From Mycolicibacterium celeriflavum (GTDB lineage: Bacteria; Actinomycetota; Actinomycetes; Mycobacteriales; Mycobacteriaceae), in contig NZ_AP022591.1 of NCBI RefSeq assembly GCF_010731795.1, positions 3,410,001 to 3,474,000 on the forward strand: 64,000 nt of DNA, in the 5' to 3' direction. The notes beneath the pieces are model-generated. The model worked only from the letters and a program-made list of their open reading frames with translations. It was not told the DNA's origin and did not search any database. Shown here piece after piece: positions 9,432-20,012 of the stretch; positions within the stretch are counted from its first letter, which is position 1; every line of letters starts with the position of its first letter. Both the position numbers and the translations under genes were made by a program.

Positions 9432-9979
9432 GTCCGCGGCGCAAGGTCGAGTCCGACGAGCCGGACTTCTTCGAAGTGGCGCCGAAGTCGCCGCGGCGCT
9501 GGGGCTTACCGATTGTCGCCGTCGTCGCGTCGCTGTTGATGGCCGCCTCGATCACGGTCGGCGCGCTGATGCTGGTCAGCCACGAGACCGACCGGCGCGC
9601 GGCGGTGAAAGACGCCGCCGCACTCGGCTACGTCAGCCAGTTCATGACGGACTACACGTCGCTGGATCCGTTCCATGCCAACGCGTATGTGGAGCGGATA
9701 TTGGCGGAGGGCACCGGCGACTTCGCCAAGATGTTCAAGGAGAAGCAGAACGAAATTCTGATCCAGGTCGCGCGGGCCGAGCCCGCCACCGGCACCGTGG
9801 TGGCCGCGGGTGTGCAGCGGTGGAACGACAACGGCAGCGCGGACGTCTTGGTCGCGACCAAGGTGTCCGCGAAGGCGGCGGACGGCAAGTCGACGGTCGA
9901 AAGTGGAAACCGTTGGATAGCAACGGCTATCAAGGAGGGACAGCAGTGGAAGATCAGCCAGCTGATCCAGGTGATCTGA
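9428..9979 (+). CDS. Mce-associated membrane protein (Rv0177 type)
   Basis: 183 residues (Rv0177: 184). A short charged N-terminus is followed by a membrane helix (about 27-50) and a Mas-type extracytoplasmic domain that ends EGQQWKISQLIQVI. ATG 9428 overlaps the upstream stop by four bases. Third of four mce-associated genes; probably an accessory factor for the Mce1 complex. Confidence 0.85.
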   Translation: MSPRRKVESDEPDFFEVAPKSPRRWGLPIVAVVASLLMAASITVGALMLVSHETDRRAAVKDAAALGYVSQFMTDYTSLDPFHANAYVERILAEGTGDFAKMFKEKQNEILIQVARAEPATGTVVAAGVQRWNDNGSADVLVATKVSAKAADGKSTVESGNRWIATAIKEGQQWKISQLIQVI

Positions 9980-10815
9980 CCACTGGGGAAACCGCCGCCG
10001 CGCCGCGTCGCCGTCGGTGGTTCTCCCTCCGCCGAAGGTCGGAAGCGCCTGCGTCCGAGCCGGATTCGGCCGTCGCCGACGCGACGGAGGGTGTGGCTGC
10101 GGACGAGGCGAAGCTTGCGCCGCGGCCGGTCGGCAAGGCGAGCCGCAGGGCCCGAACACAAGTATCCGAACCGGAGACGGCCGACGAATCCGACGCCGCC
10201 GCCGAACCGCAAGCTGAGGCCGTCGAAACTGAGGCCGTCGAATCCGACTCCGCCGAATCCGATGTGGTGCCACAGGAAGTGAGGTTCGTGCCGCACCGGC
10301 CCGCGGGCAGGCGGCTCATCGCCGCGGCGGTCGCGGCGGCGGTGTTGTTCGTCGGCGCAGCGGCATTCGCGGGCGCGATGCTGCAGCCGTACCTGGCTGA
10401 ACGTGCCGAGGTCAACACCAAGCTCGAGGTGGCCCGCACGGCGGCGCGCGCCATCTCCACGCTGTGGACGTACACGCCGGAGAACATGGAAACGCTGCCG
10501 GACAGAGCGGCGGGATTCCTCGGCGGTGACTTCGCCTACGAGTACCGCAACTACATCGACGCGATCGTCGCGACGAACAAGCAGGCGCAGGTCACCAACA
10601 CGACACAGGTGCTCGGCGCCGCGGTGGAGACGCTGACTCCGTCGGAGGCCACCGCGATCGTCTACACCAACTCGGTGGCCACCAGCCCGATGACCAAGAA
10701 CATCCCGTCGCTGCGCTACCTGTCCTATCGGCTGACGATGGAGCGCCGAGATGCGAAGTGGCTGATCACCCGCATGTCGACGATCACGTCGCTGGATCTG
10801 ACGCCGCAGTTGTAA
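9946..10815 (+). CDS. Mce-associated membrane protein (Rv0178 type)
   Basis: I place the start at GTG 9946, preceded by AAGGAGGGA at good spacing; the longer frame from 9415 only runs antisense-like through the previous gene in another frame. The product has 289 residues: an unusually long acidic and alanine-rich cytosolic part (about 1-118, many Glu/Ala/Ser repeats), a membrane helix (about 122-145) and a Mas domain ending STITSLDLTPQL. Rv0178 has 244 residues, so the acidic N-terminus is expanded here. Overlaps the preceding gene by 34 bases; last gene of the mce1 operon. Confidence 0.85.
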   Translation: MEDQPADPGDLTTGETAAAPRRRRWFSLRRRSEAPASEPDSAVADATEGVAADEAKLAPRPVGKASRRARTQVSEPETADESDAAAEPQAEAVETEAVESDSAESDVVPQEVRFVPHRPAGRRLIAAAVAAAVLFVGAAAFAGAMLQPYLAERAEVNTKLEVARTAARAISTLWTYTPENMETLPDRAAGFLGGDFAYEYRNYIDAIVATNKQAQVTNTTQVLGAAVETLTPSEATAIVYTNSVATSPMTKNIPSLRYLSYRLTMERRDAKWLITRMSTITSLDLTPQL

Positions 10816-10822
10816 TCCGGTC

Positions 10823-11509
10823 GTGGCCGTCGAATCCCCTGTCTCACCGCGGTTGACGATCACCTGCCTGCTGCTGCTGACGTTTGCGACGGGCCTGGTC
10901 GATGCGGTCAGTGTGCTGAAGCTCGGACATGTCTTCGTCGCCAACATGACCGGCAACGTGATCTTTCTGGGCTTCTGGTTCGTTCCGCACTCGAGCGTCG
11001 ACGTCACCGCCGCCCTCGTCGCGTTCGTCAGCTTCGTGACGGGCGCGGTGGTGAGTGGCCGCTTCGCCCGCCACCTCGGCACCGACGTCCGCCGATGGCT
11101 GGCGATCACGTTGTCCTTCGAAGTCCTGATGCTGGTGGCACTTTCGGTGCTGGCCGGCGCCGGCGTGCTCGACTATCAGGACAACAGGAAACTGCTTCTC
11201 ATCGCAGGTCTGGCCGTCACCTTCGGCGTGCAGAATTCCACTGCCCAGCAATTCGGCATCCAGGAGCTGTCCACCACGGTGCTGACGACGACGATCGTGC
11301 GGATCGGGTTCGACAGCAGGCTGGCCGGCGGCAGTGGCGATCGGGAGAAGCTGCGCTACAGCGTGGTGCTCACGATGTGCGGCGGCGCGATCGTCGGTGC
11401 AACGATGACCCGCTTCACCGTCGCACCGATCATCGCGTTGGCCGCGGCGATGGTCGCGACCAGCGGGGCGCTGTTCTGGTTCTGCAGCCGCCCAGCCCGA
11501 ACTAGTTGA
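10823..11509 (+). CDS. DUF1275 (YoaK-type) integral membrane protein
   Basis: 228 residues from GTG 10823, seven bases after the last mce-associated gene, so it may be read through from the mce1 operon. The sequence is mostly hydrophobic with about six membrane helices and begins with the DUF1275 hallmark TFATGLVDAVSVLKLGHVFVANMTGN (shown here only as a family hallmark: FATGLVDAVS and VANMTGN). The family has no firm function. It has no counterpart between Rv0178 and lprO in M. tuberculosis and is therefore an insertion relative to that genome. Its end overlaps the convergent gene by eight bases. Confidence 0.8.
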   Translation: MAVESPVSPRLTITCLLLLTFATGLVDAVSVLKLGHVFVANMTGNVIFLGFWFVPHSSVDVTAALVAFVSFVTGAVVSGRFARHLGTDVRRWLAITLSFEVLMLVALSVLAGAGVLDYQDNRKLLLIAGLAVTFGVQNSTAQQFGIQELSTTVLTTTIVRIGFDSRLAGGSGDREKLRYSVVLTMCGGAIVGATMTRFTVAPIIALAAAMVATSGALFWFCSRPARTS

Positions 11510-12584
11510 ATGCCAGCCAGCTGGGCAAGGCGCGTTCGCGCGAGTCGCACAGCACCTGACGGGTGTCGCATGATCCGCGCGGCACCCCGGCGCCGGCCCA
11601 CATTCCGCCGGTGTCGCGGCGCAGCACGATGGACGATGACCCACCGCCGTCGAGCAGCACCGCCGCGTCACTGCCCAAGCCGCGGAACAGATCCTGGATC
11701 TGGTCGGGCGTGTAACTGCCGCCCTGGAAGACGTACATCTCGTCCTTGTCCTTGGCATACGCGATCGCGGTGCGGGCCGCGCTCGGGCCACCGTCGTTGA
11801 GCTGGCCGGTGTCGCCGGGCGCGAGCAGCCCGATGCCTGCCACCGCGACGAACCGCGTCCCCTCGTCGACCAGGGCCTGGATCACGGGCGACGCCGCATC
11901 GTAGTCGTCGGGATTCTTGGGCGGCACCACGTACGGCGCACCGCCCACCGGAAGGATCATCGTCGACAACGCCTTCCAGTGCTCGTTGCCGCCGGACAGC
12001 CCCTGCTTGCCCGCATAGGCGATCGTGCCGGTCACCGCGGCATTGGCCCGACCCTGTCCGCGGGTGTTGTCGACGTATGCGCCCAGCGGCGAACTGCATC
12101 CGGTCGACTTCCAGGAACCGCCCTTCTGCCCGCGCACGTCGAAGAAGTTGGCGTTGATCGCGATCGTCGGTTGGCCGAGGGCCTGCCAGGCTTGCAGCGG
12201 CGTGAAGATCTCCGACGCCTGCCACAGCCCCTCCGCGGTGCGAGCCCGCGGATCGCGTTCGCAGCGCGCTTGAAATCCCCTGTGTGAGTCGACAAGTAGG
12301 CGTGGTGCGAGGCGAGTCGACGCGGCCTTGATGATCATCAGGTGCCCGCCGCTGGTCATCTCGTACCAACCGCCGCCCGCGTTGAGCATCGGCGCAGGGT
12401 GCCCGCCGCCGAAGTTGTAGACGAGGTACGAACCGCGCGTCGTCGCAATGGCGTTGGCGAGTAGTTCGCGGGCGTCTGCGGCCTTCGCGGCCGGCACCCC
12501 CGCCGTCGCCGACAGCACCGCGCAGAGCATCAGCGATGCGGCCGTCGCCGCGAATCGTCGGATGTTTGCCACAGCCGTCGGCAC
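11502..12584 (-). CDS. Secreted phosphodiester glycosidase-family protein (LprO position)
   Basis: Start chosen at GTG 12584, which has AAAGGAGCGAC just upstream; this gives 360 residues. The N-terminus is a Sec signal peptide likely cut after AAKA. The motifs INANFF and LLDGGGSSS are typical of the NAGPA/phosphodiester glycosidase domain, which in known members removes GlcNAc-1-phosphate-type caps or acts on exopolysaccharide. The gene takes the place and orientation of lprO (Rv0179c, 369 residues) after the mce1 operon, but I see no lipobox: the cysteine in LMLC is not in a lipobox context. Substrate unknown. Confidence 0.75.
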   Translation of the reverse strand: MPTAVANIRRFAATAASLMLCAVLSATAGVPAAKAADARELLANAIATTRGSYLVYNFGGGHPAPMLNAGGGWYEMTSGGHLMIIKAASTRLAPRLLVDSHRGFQARCERDPRARTAEGLWQASEIFTPLQAWQALGQPTIAINANFFDVRGQKGGSWKSTGCSSPLGAYVDNTRGQGRANAAVTGTIAYAGKQGLSGGNEHWKALSTMILPVGGAPYVVPPKNPDDYDAASPVIQALVDEGTRFVAVAGIGLLAPGDTGQLNDGGPSAARTAIAYAKDKDEMYVFQGGSYTPDQIQDLFRGLGSDAAVLLDGGGSSSIVLRRDTGGMWAGAGVPRGSCDTRQVLCDSRERALPSWLAFN

Positions 12585-12770
12585 CGTCGCTCCTTTCCCC
12601 GAAGCCCCTAAACCTGAGCCAACCGTAACCACAGGAGACACGCTGTCAACTTTCGTCACACCTGCATCACAGTTCTGCATCGTCCTGCCAGAACCCTGAG
12701 TTTCGAGCGCCAGAAGTGGGTAAGGAGAGGTGGTAAGCCGTGTACGGCGGACTACGTGTGAGGAGCGGCA

Positions 12771-13058
12771 ATGATCTGGACCATTATCAGCGCGATAATC
12801 GTCGGCGCGATCATCGGTGCGTTGGCCCGACTGGTGATGCCCGGTAAGCAGAACATCGGTGTGCTCATGACGATCCTGTTGGGCATCGTGGGGTCATTCC
12901 TCGGGTCGTGGCTGACCGGCCTGTTCGGTTACAGCAACGAGAACGGTGGTTGGGCGGTCATCCCATTCATCGTCGGTGTCATCGTCGCGGTCGTGTTGAT
13001 CGCGATCTACGTCGCAGTCACCGGTCGCAAAGGCACTGGGGCACCGACGGCCCGCTAG
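12771..13058 (+). CDS. GlsB/YeaQ/YmgE-family stress membrane protein
   Basis: 95 residues with three hydrophobic segments rich in glycine (GAIIGALARLVMPG, LLGIVGSFLGSW, VIVAVVLIAIYVAV), the pattern of transglycosylase-associated/GlsB proteins. A strong GAGGAG sequence lies just before the ATG. Members are small inner-membrane proteins of unclear biochemical role, often stress-induced. The stop overlaps the stop of the convergent lipoprotein gene by four bases. Confidence 0.85.
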   Translation: MIWTIISAIIVGAIIGALARLVMPGKQNIGVLMTILLGIVGSFLGSWLTGLFGYSNENGGWAVIPFIVGVIVAVVLIAIYVAVTGRKGTGAPTAR

Positions 13059-14356
13059 CGTTGCGGCGGCGCCAACCGGTAGATGGCGTCCGCGTAGTCG
13101 TCGGTGATGTAGACCGCCCCGTCGGGCCCCGTCACTGCGGCCACCGGACGCCCCCACCGGGAGCCGTCGTCTGCCTGGAACCCGGCGACCAGCGTCTGCT
13201 GGTTGCCCAAAGAGCCGTTCTGCCAAGGAAAGAACGCCACCTCGGGCGCAAGGGGCGGCTCCCTGTTCCACGATCCATGCACACCGATCAGCGCTCCGCT
13301 GGCATACGGCTCCGGCAGCACGCCCGTGGTGAAGCTCATGCCCAGCGGTGCCGCGTGTGCGCCCAGACTCTGCTCGACCGGCGGCAGCGACGCGCAGTCG
13401 AGACGGCTGCCGTCGGGATTGGCCTGAACGTCGCGGATGAACGGTAGGTTCGCCGGACCGCCATCGGGATTGCAGTACGGCCAACCCAATTCGCGTCCTT
13501 GCCAGAGTCGGGCGACCGACTCGGGAGGATGGTCGTCGACATAATCGGGGACGACCTCGCCGGTCCGCGGATCCGCCACATTGTCACGATTGTTGACCGC
13601 CGTCCACACCGACCCGTCCGGGGCGATGGCCAGGCCGGTGCCGTTGCGGACGCCGGTCGCGAACGGCTGTGGGGGACCGCCGCCGGGCGGAACGCGCATG
13701 ATCGTTGCGCGTGGCGGATCGGCGTCGCGGTCCTCGGCGGAGATGTTGCCGGTCGAGCCGATCGAGAAGTAGACGCTGCCGTCGGGACCGACCGCAACGG
13801 ATTTGAGCGCATGAGCGTAAGCCCCTTTCAGGTCGGGGCTCTTGGCGTCGGGCAGGTTCGCGACGACCGTGCGCCGGTTCGTCGCGGCGCCGTCGGCGTA
13901 GTCGTACACGTCGATCTGGTCGCTCTCCGCGATGTAGAGCGCGTCACCGGCGAACGCCATTCCGTGTGGCTGGTCGAGGTTCTCGAGCAGCGTCGACTGG
14001 CGCGGTTCGGCGTCGGTGGGTTCGAGCCGCAACACCTGGCCGGTGCTCGGCTGGGAAACCAGCAGCGCGCCGTCGGGCGCCCACACGGCCAACCTCGCCT
14101 TGGGTACGCGGGCCCACACCGACATCGACCAGCCCGCGGGCACCATCGCTTGCCGAGGCTCGTCGAAAGGCGATTGCGCGAGCGGCGATGCGACCGCCAC
14201 GGTGACCGGCGCCAGGCCGGCCGACGTGTCCACCGTCGGCGCCGGGCTCGGTTCAGGGCTGGGTTCCGTGCTCGTCTCGGAGCTCGTTGAGCAGGCCGCC
14301 ATCAGTGTCGCGCCCGCCAGGCACGCAATCGCGTTACGCCGCAGCCAAACTCGCAT
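13055..14356 (-). CDS. Sorbosone dehydrogenase-like beta-propeller lipoprotein
   Basis: Start at ATG 14356, giving 433 residues that begin with a lipoprotein signal (lipobox LMAAC, Cys22); the longer frame from 14458 would bury that signal. After a Ser/Glu/Pro-rich linker the protein has repeated propeller blades, with family features HGMAFAGDALYIAE, NGTGLAIAPDG and GVHGSWNREPP. These match the PQQ-dependent sugar dehydrogenase/L-sorbosone dehydrogenase group. It should be anchored on the outer face of the membrane. The start lies 22 bases inside the end of the pirin gene, so the two are probably cotranscribed. Whether it binds PQQ cannot be told from sequence. Confidence 0.8.
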   Translation of the reverse strand: MRVWLRRNAIACLAGATLMAACSTSSETSTEPSPEPSPAPTVDTSAGLAPVTVAVASPLAQSPFDEPRQAMVPAGWSMSVWARVPKARLAVWAPDGALLVSQPSTGQVLRLEPTDAEPRQSTLLENLDQPHGMAFAGDALYIAESDQIDVYDYADGAATNRRTVVANLPDAKSPDLKGAYAHALKSVAVGPDGSVYFSIGSTGNISAEDRDADPPRATIMRVPPGGGPPQPFATGVRNGTGLAIAPDGSVWTAVNNRDNVADPRTGEVVPDYVDDHPPESVARLWQGRELGWPYCNPDGGPANLPFIRDVQANPDGSRLDCASLPPVEQSLGAHAAPLGMSFTTGVLPEPYASGALIGVHGSWNREPPLAPEVAFFPWQNGSLGNQQTLVAGFQADDGSRWGRPVAAVTGPDGAVYITDDYADAIYRLAPPQR

Positions 14357-15128
14357 GCATCTCCCAGACCAGGATCTCGGCGGGCGTGGTGGCCGTGACG
14401 CGCTGGCCGCCGGATCCGGTGAAGCGCACCGCGTCGCCCTCGTGCAGCGCGCCCGCACCCTCGAGCGTCACCTCACCGCGGGGGATGAACAGATGCAGGT
14501 ACCGCGCCTGCGGCAACCCGACGGTATCGCCGGGTTGCATGCGTGCGCCGTGCAGGGCGGCGTAGCTGTTGCGGATCGCGATCGCGGCCTGATCGCGGTG
14601 CTCGGGCATGCCGGAGGCGATGGTCACCAGCCCGCCGCGCAGCAGTTCGTCGTCGATCTCGAGTTGCTGATAACCCGGGTCGATCCCAGACTCGTCGGGC
14701 ACGACCCACATCTGGACGAAATGCACCGGCTCATCCCCCTGCCCTTCGGGCGGGAGGTGCCCCCAGTGTGTCTCGGCGCCGGTCAACGTCCACGAGTCGT
14801 TCTTCTCGGAGTGCAGAATGCCGCGGCCGGCCGACATCCGCTGCGCCAGGCCGGGATAGATCACCCCGGAGTGACCGGTGGAGTCCTGATGTACCAGCGA
14901 TCCGCGCAGCACCCACGTGACGATCTCCATGTCGCGGTGCGGATGAGTGTCAAACCCGGTACCGGGTGCCACGATGTCGTCGTTGTTGACCAGCAGCAGG
15001 CCGTGGTGGGTGTTCTCAGGCTCGTAGTGGCTGCCGAAGGAGAACGAATGCTTGGAGTCCAGCCAGGAGATCTTGGTGTTCGCGCGGTCGTCGGAACGCC
15101 GGATGTCGACGGTTTCCGCGGCGGCCAT
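14334..15128 (-). CDS. Pirin family protein (Rv0181c type)
   Basis: 264 residues of bicupin pirin type. The metal site is complete: His62 and His64 in THPHRDMEIV, His106 and Glu108 in GRGILHSEKN. Such proteins bind iron and some oxidise quercetin; the cellular role in mycobacteria is not known. In M. tuberculosis the pirin gene Rv0181c lies directly next to sigG (Rv0182c); here an alcohol dehydrogenase gene sits in between. Its ATG follows the dehydrogenase stop by 18 bases. Confidence 0.88.
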   Translation of the reverse strand: MAAAETVDIRRSDDRANTKISWLDSKHSFSFGSHYEPENTHHGLLLVNNDDIVAPGTGFDTHPHRDMEIVTWVLRGSLVHQDSTGHSGVIYPGLAQRMSAGRGILHSEKNDSWTLTGAETHWGHLPPEGQGDEPVHFVQMWVVPDESGIDPGYQQLEIDDELLRGGLVTIASGMPEHRDQAAIAIRNSYAALHGARMQPGDTVGLPQARYLHLFIPRGEVTLEGAGALHEGDAVRFTGSGGQRVTATTPAEILVWEMHASLAAA

Positions 15129-15146
15129 GCCCCCAGGGTAGCGGCG

Positions 15147-16271
15147 CTACCAGTCCGCCTCGTCATAGGTGACGACGCCGCGGATGTTCTTTCCGTCGAG
15201 CATGTCCTGGTAGCCCTGGTTGATGTCCTCGAGCCGGTAGGTCTTGCTGACCATGTCGTCGATGTTGAGCAGGCCGGATCTGTACAGGCCGACCAGCTTG
15301 GGCGTCTCGACGTGCGAGCTGCCGCCGCCGAAGATGTTGCCCTTCAGCGTCTTCTGCAACATCGTGAACAGGAACAGGTTGAGCTTGACGTCGACGTCCA
15401 TCATCGAGCCCATGCCCGTCACCACGCAGGTGCCGGTCTTGGTGGTCAAGGTCAGCGCCTCTTCGATGTACTCGCCCTTCATATCGCCGACCGCGATGAT
15501 GGTCTTGTCGGCCATGATGCCGTGGGTGAGGTCGATGACGGGCGCGATCGCCTCGGCCATTGACGGGTAGACGTGGGTGGCGCCGAACTTGATGGCCTGG
15601 TCGCGTTTCCATTCGTTGGGGTCGATCGCGATGACGTTGCGAGCGCCGGCGATCACCGCGCCCTGCAGCGCGCTCATGCCGATGCCGCCGACGCCGACGA
15701 TCACGACGGTCTCGCCGGGTTGCACCTCGGCGACGTTGGTGGCCGATCCGAAGCCCGTCGGCACCGCGCAGCCGAGCAGGGCCGCCGACTCGAACGGAAT
15801 GTCCTTGTCGATCTTGACGACCGAGTCCTTGTGCACGGTCATGTAGGGCGCGAAGGTGCCGAGCAGGTTCATCGGCGAGACCTCGGTGGTGCCGGCGTGC
15901 ACCCGCGAAGTCCCGTCGGCGATGGCCTTGCCGCCGAGCAGCACCGCGCCGCGGTCGCACAGCGAGCGGTAACCCTTGAGGCACGGCGGGCATTCGCCGC
16001 AGGCGGGGATGAACGCGAGGATGACGTGATCGCCCTCCGCCAGGCCGGTGACGTTGCGACCGACCTTGGTGATGACGCCGGCGCCCTCGTGGCCGCCGAG
16101 CGCGGGCAGGGCGATCGGGGTGGCGCCGGTGGTCAGGTGGTAGTCGGAGTGGCACATGCCCGCGGCGTGCAGGCGGATCTGGACCTCATCGGCGACGGGG
16201 TCACCGATCTCGATCTCGTCGATACGGAACGGCGAGTTGAGCTCCCACAGCAGAGCGCCCTTGGTTCTCAT
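15147..16271 (-). CDS. Zinc-dependent (NDMA-type) alcohol dehydrogenase
   Basis: 374 residues of the medium-chain dehydrogenase family. Catalytic zinc ligands are visible (Cys40 in GMCHSD, His61-Glu62 in GGHEGAG) and the structural zinc site is complete (Cys91, Cys94, Cys97, Cys105). The nucleotide-binding motif GVGGIG is near residue 193. Sequence and length resemble the AdhE1-like, NDMA-dependent alcohol dehydrogenases of actinobacteria. A KstR-like box ends 12 bases upstream of the start codon (16284-16297), suggesting control by a sterol-responsive regulator. The physiological alcohol is unknown; oxidation of a lipid or sterol side-chain alcohol is a guess from the box only. Confidence 0.88.
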   Translation of the reverse strand: MRTKGALLWELNSPFRIDEIEIGDPVADEVQIRLHAAGMCHSDYHLTTGATPIALPALGGHEGAGVITKVGRNVTGLAEGDHVILAFIPACGECPPCLKGYRSLCDRGAVLLGGKAIADGTSRVHAGTTEVSPMNLLGTFAPYMTVHKDSVVKIDKDIPFESAALLGCAVPTGFGSATNVAEVQPGETVVIVGVGGIGMSALQGAVIAGARNVIAIDPNEWKRDQAIKFGATHVYPSMAEAIAPVIDLTHGIMADKTIIAVGDMKGEYIEEALTLTTKTGTCVVTGMGSMMDVDVKLNLFLFTMLQKTLKGNIFGGGSSHVETPKLVGLYRSGLLNIDDMVSKTYRLEDINQGYQDMLDGKNIRGVVTYDEADW

Positions 16272-16283
16272 GGAGGCTGACTA

Positions 16284-16297
16284 TAGAACACGTTCCA
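16284..16297. promoter_or_regulatory. KstR-like operator before the alcohol dehydrogenase gene
   Basis: TAGAACACGTTCCA fits the KstR consensus TnnAACnnGTTnnA. A second, imperfect copy (CAGAACACGTGTCA) overlaps its right end. It lies between the divergently read ends of sigG and the dehydrogenase start at 16271. Confidence 0.6.
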
Positions 16298-16363
16298 GAA
16301 CACGTGTCAAAGAGGGCGCTGACCTGGCTGTTTCAGTGCTATCGTCCGTCGAGTGTCGGCGCG

Positions 16364-17347
16364 CTAGAGAGTCGCGGGCATGCCGAACTTCTCGAACGAC
16401 GTCATGTGAAACGCCACCACGTGCATGATGCCGTCGCGCCCGACGTCGAGGACATGCATCTGAAACGGCTCGTGGACGCCGGTCTCCCGATTGAGCATGT
16501 ACAGCGCACCGGCCGGCTGACCGTTCGCAGTGATCTGGATGAACCGCATGTCCCCGGGGCCCTCCGCCGGGCAGTGCGTCTTCGACAACAGCACGATGTC
16601 CTGTGGACCCTGGTACCACCCGTCGAACGGCGGCATCTCCCACACCGCGTCCGCAGTGAACAACTCGACCAGCTTGTCGATGTCATAGCTCTCGAACGCG
16701 GCGATGTAGCGAGTCAGCAGGTCCTGCGCCTCCGGCGACTCCGGCGGCTGCAGCTGATCGTCCTCACTCGGGCCGATGGCATCCAGTTGCGCGCGCGCCC
16801 GCTGCAGCAGGCTGTTGACCGCCGCGGTGGAAGCGCCGATCGCATCCGCGACCTCGGCGGCCTTCCACTGCAGCACCTCACGCAGCACCAGCACCGCGCG
16901 CTGCCGCGGCGACAGATGCTGCAGCGCCGCGACGAACGCCAAGCGCACGGATTCGCGCGAGCCCACGATGTTCGACGGGTCGGTCGAATCGTCGGGTAGC
17001 GGCTCCAGCCACGGCACCTCGTCGCGCGCGACGATGTCGTCGACCGGATCCGAACTCGGCGCGCCGAGTCCCGTCGGCAGCGGCCGGCGCTGTCGGCCTT
17101 CCAGCGCCGTCAGGCTGGTGTTGGTGGCGATCCGGTACAGCCACGTCCGCACCGAGGATTTGCCCTGGAAACCGGCGTACGACTTCCAGGCTCGCAGATA
17201 GGTTTCCTGCACCAGGTCCTCGGCGTCATGCAGGGAGCCGGTCATCCGGTAACAGTGCGCGAGCAATTCGCGGCGGTACCGTTGCGCGTCGGCCAGGAAG
17301 GCATCCTGGGCGCTTCTGTCGTCGACATCGTGGGCCAGCACCGTCAC
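16364..17347 (-). CDS. sigG: ECF sigma factor SigG with C-terminal SnoaL domain
   Basis: Sigma region 2 (YRRELLAHCYRMTGSLHDAE followed by DLVQET) and region 4 (LSPRQRAVLVLREVLQWKAA) are followed by a SnoaL-like domain (about 210-327), the ECF41-like build of SigG. Agreement with M. tuberculosis SigG is strong, including RRPLPTGLG and PEAQDLLxRYIAAFE. I start at GTG 17347 (327 residues). The frame opens 30 bases earlier at a TTG, but those bases form a RecA-NDp promoter (17355-17377), so the TTG cannot be the start. The first base of GTG 17347 is 7-8 bases from the -10 box, so the mRNA is probably leaderless. SigG is part of the DNA-damage response. Confidence 0.93.
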   Translation of the reverse strand: MTVLAHDVDDRSAQDAFLADAQRYRRELLAHCYRMTGSLHDAEDLVQETYLRAWKSYAGFQGKSSVRTWLYRIATNTSLTALEGRQRRPLPTGLGAPSSDPVDDIVARDEVPWLEPLPDDSTDPSNIVGSRESVRLAFVAALQHLSPRQRAVLVLREVLQWKAAEVADAIGASTAAVNSLLQRARAQLDAIGPSEDDQLQPPESPEAQDLLTRYIAAFESYDIDKLVELFTADAVWEMPPFDGWYQGPQDIVLLSKTHCPAEGPGDMRFIQITANGQPAGALYMLNRETGVHEPFQMHVLDVGRDGIMHVVAFHMTSFEKFGMPATL

Positions 17348-17354
17348 GCCGCCG

Positions 17355-17377
17355 AGCTTAATCAGTACCACCGACAA
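17355..17377 (-). promoter_or_regulatory. RecA-NDp (PafBC-type) promoter of sigG
   Basis: On the minus strand the sequence reads TTGTCGGTG, eight bases, then TAAGCT. This is an exact fit to the consensus TTGTCRGTG-N8-TAnnnT of the LexA-independent mycobacterial DNA-damage promoters activated by PafBC. The GTG start of sigG begins seven bases after the -10 element. Confidence 0.85.
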
Positions 17378-17385
17378 GCGGATAG

Positions 17386-19217
<1,832 letters not shown>

Positions 19218-19232
19218 CCCTAATCTGGCGCC

Positions 19233-20012
19233 ATGACCGACGACAAGATGCTGGCCCGCATCGCCGCCCTGCTGCGCCAGGCCGAGGGCACCGACAACCC
19301 GCACGAGGCGGACGCGTTCATGGCTGCCGCGCAGCGGTTGGCGACCGCGACGTCGATCGACCTGGCCGTCGCCCGCTCGCATTCCGATCTGCGCACCAAG
19401 GCGCAGATGCCGGTGCAGCGGACCATCACGATCGGCAACGCGGGCACCAAAGGCCTGCGCACCTACGTGCAGTTGTTCACGGTGATCGCGCATGCCAACG
19501 ATGTGAAGTGTGACGTCGCATCGAATTCGACGTTCGTCTACGCCTACGGCTTTCCCGAGGACATCGATGCCAGCCACGCTCTCTATGCCAGCCTGGTGAT
19601 GCAGATGGTCCGGGCTTCACAGGGCTACATCGCCTCGGGTGCGCACCGCCCCACACCGACCATCACCGCGCGGATCAACTTTCAGTTGGCGTTCGGCGCG
19701 CGCATCGGGCAGCGACTTGCCCAGGCCCGCGAGGAGGCCCGCGAGGAGGCCACCAGCAGCCGCGACAGTCGACCGGGAACCGCGATTGCATTGCGCGACA
19801 AGGACCTCGAGTTACGCGACTTCTACCGCGAGACCTCCGAGGCGAGGGGAACCTGGCGGGCCACCAGCGCGACGGCCGGCTACTCCTCGAGCGCCCGGCG
19901 CGCGGGTGACCGCGCCGGGCGCAACGCCAGGCTCGGGCCCAGCACGGAACTCGCGGGGGCACGCTCGGCGCTGGCTGGAGGTCGGCGCCGCGGCGCCTCC
20001 GGGGAGAAGTGA
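19233..20012 (+). CDS. DUF2786 protein (Rv0184 type)
   Basis: 259 residues. The N-terminal DUF2786 domain (about 5-45: RIAALLRQAEGTDNPHEADA) is followed by a domain with the conserved segment YAYGFPEDIDASHALYASLV. The C-terminal 90 residues are rich in Arg, Ala, Glu and Ser and probably disordered. Phage and bacterial DUF2786 proteins have no firm function. It overlaps the following metallohydrolase gene by four bases, and the same pair exists as Rv0184-Rv0185, so the two likely act together. Confidence 0.8.
   Translation: MTDDKMLARIAALLRQAEGTDNPHEADAFMAAAQRLATATSIDLAVARSHSDLRTKAQMPVQRTITIGNAGTKGLRTYVQLFTVIAHANDVKCDVASNSTFVYAYGFPEDIDASHALYASLVMQMVRASQGYIASGAHRPTPTITARINFQLAFGARIGQRLAQAREEAREEATSSRDSRPGTAIALRDKDLELRDFYRETSEARGTWRATSATAGYSSSARRAGDRAGRNARLGPSTELAGARSALAGGRRRGASGEK

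Noticed and set aside
9415..9945. Longer frame for the Rv0178-type gene
   Set aside because: Runs through the preceding gene in another frame; a strong ribosome site supports GTG 9946.
17348..17377. TTG start for sigG
   Set aside because: These bases are the RecA-NDp promoter; the start must be downstream.
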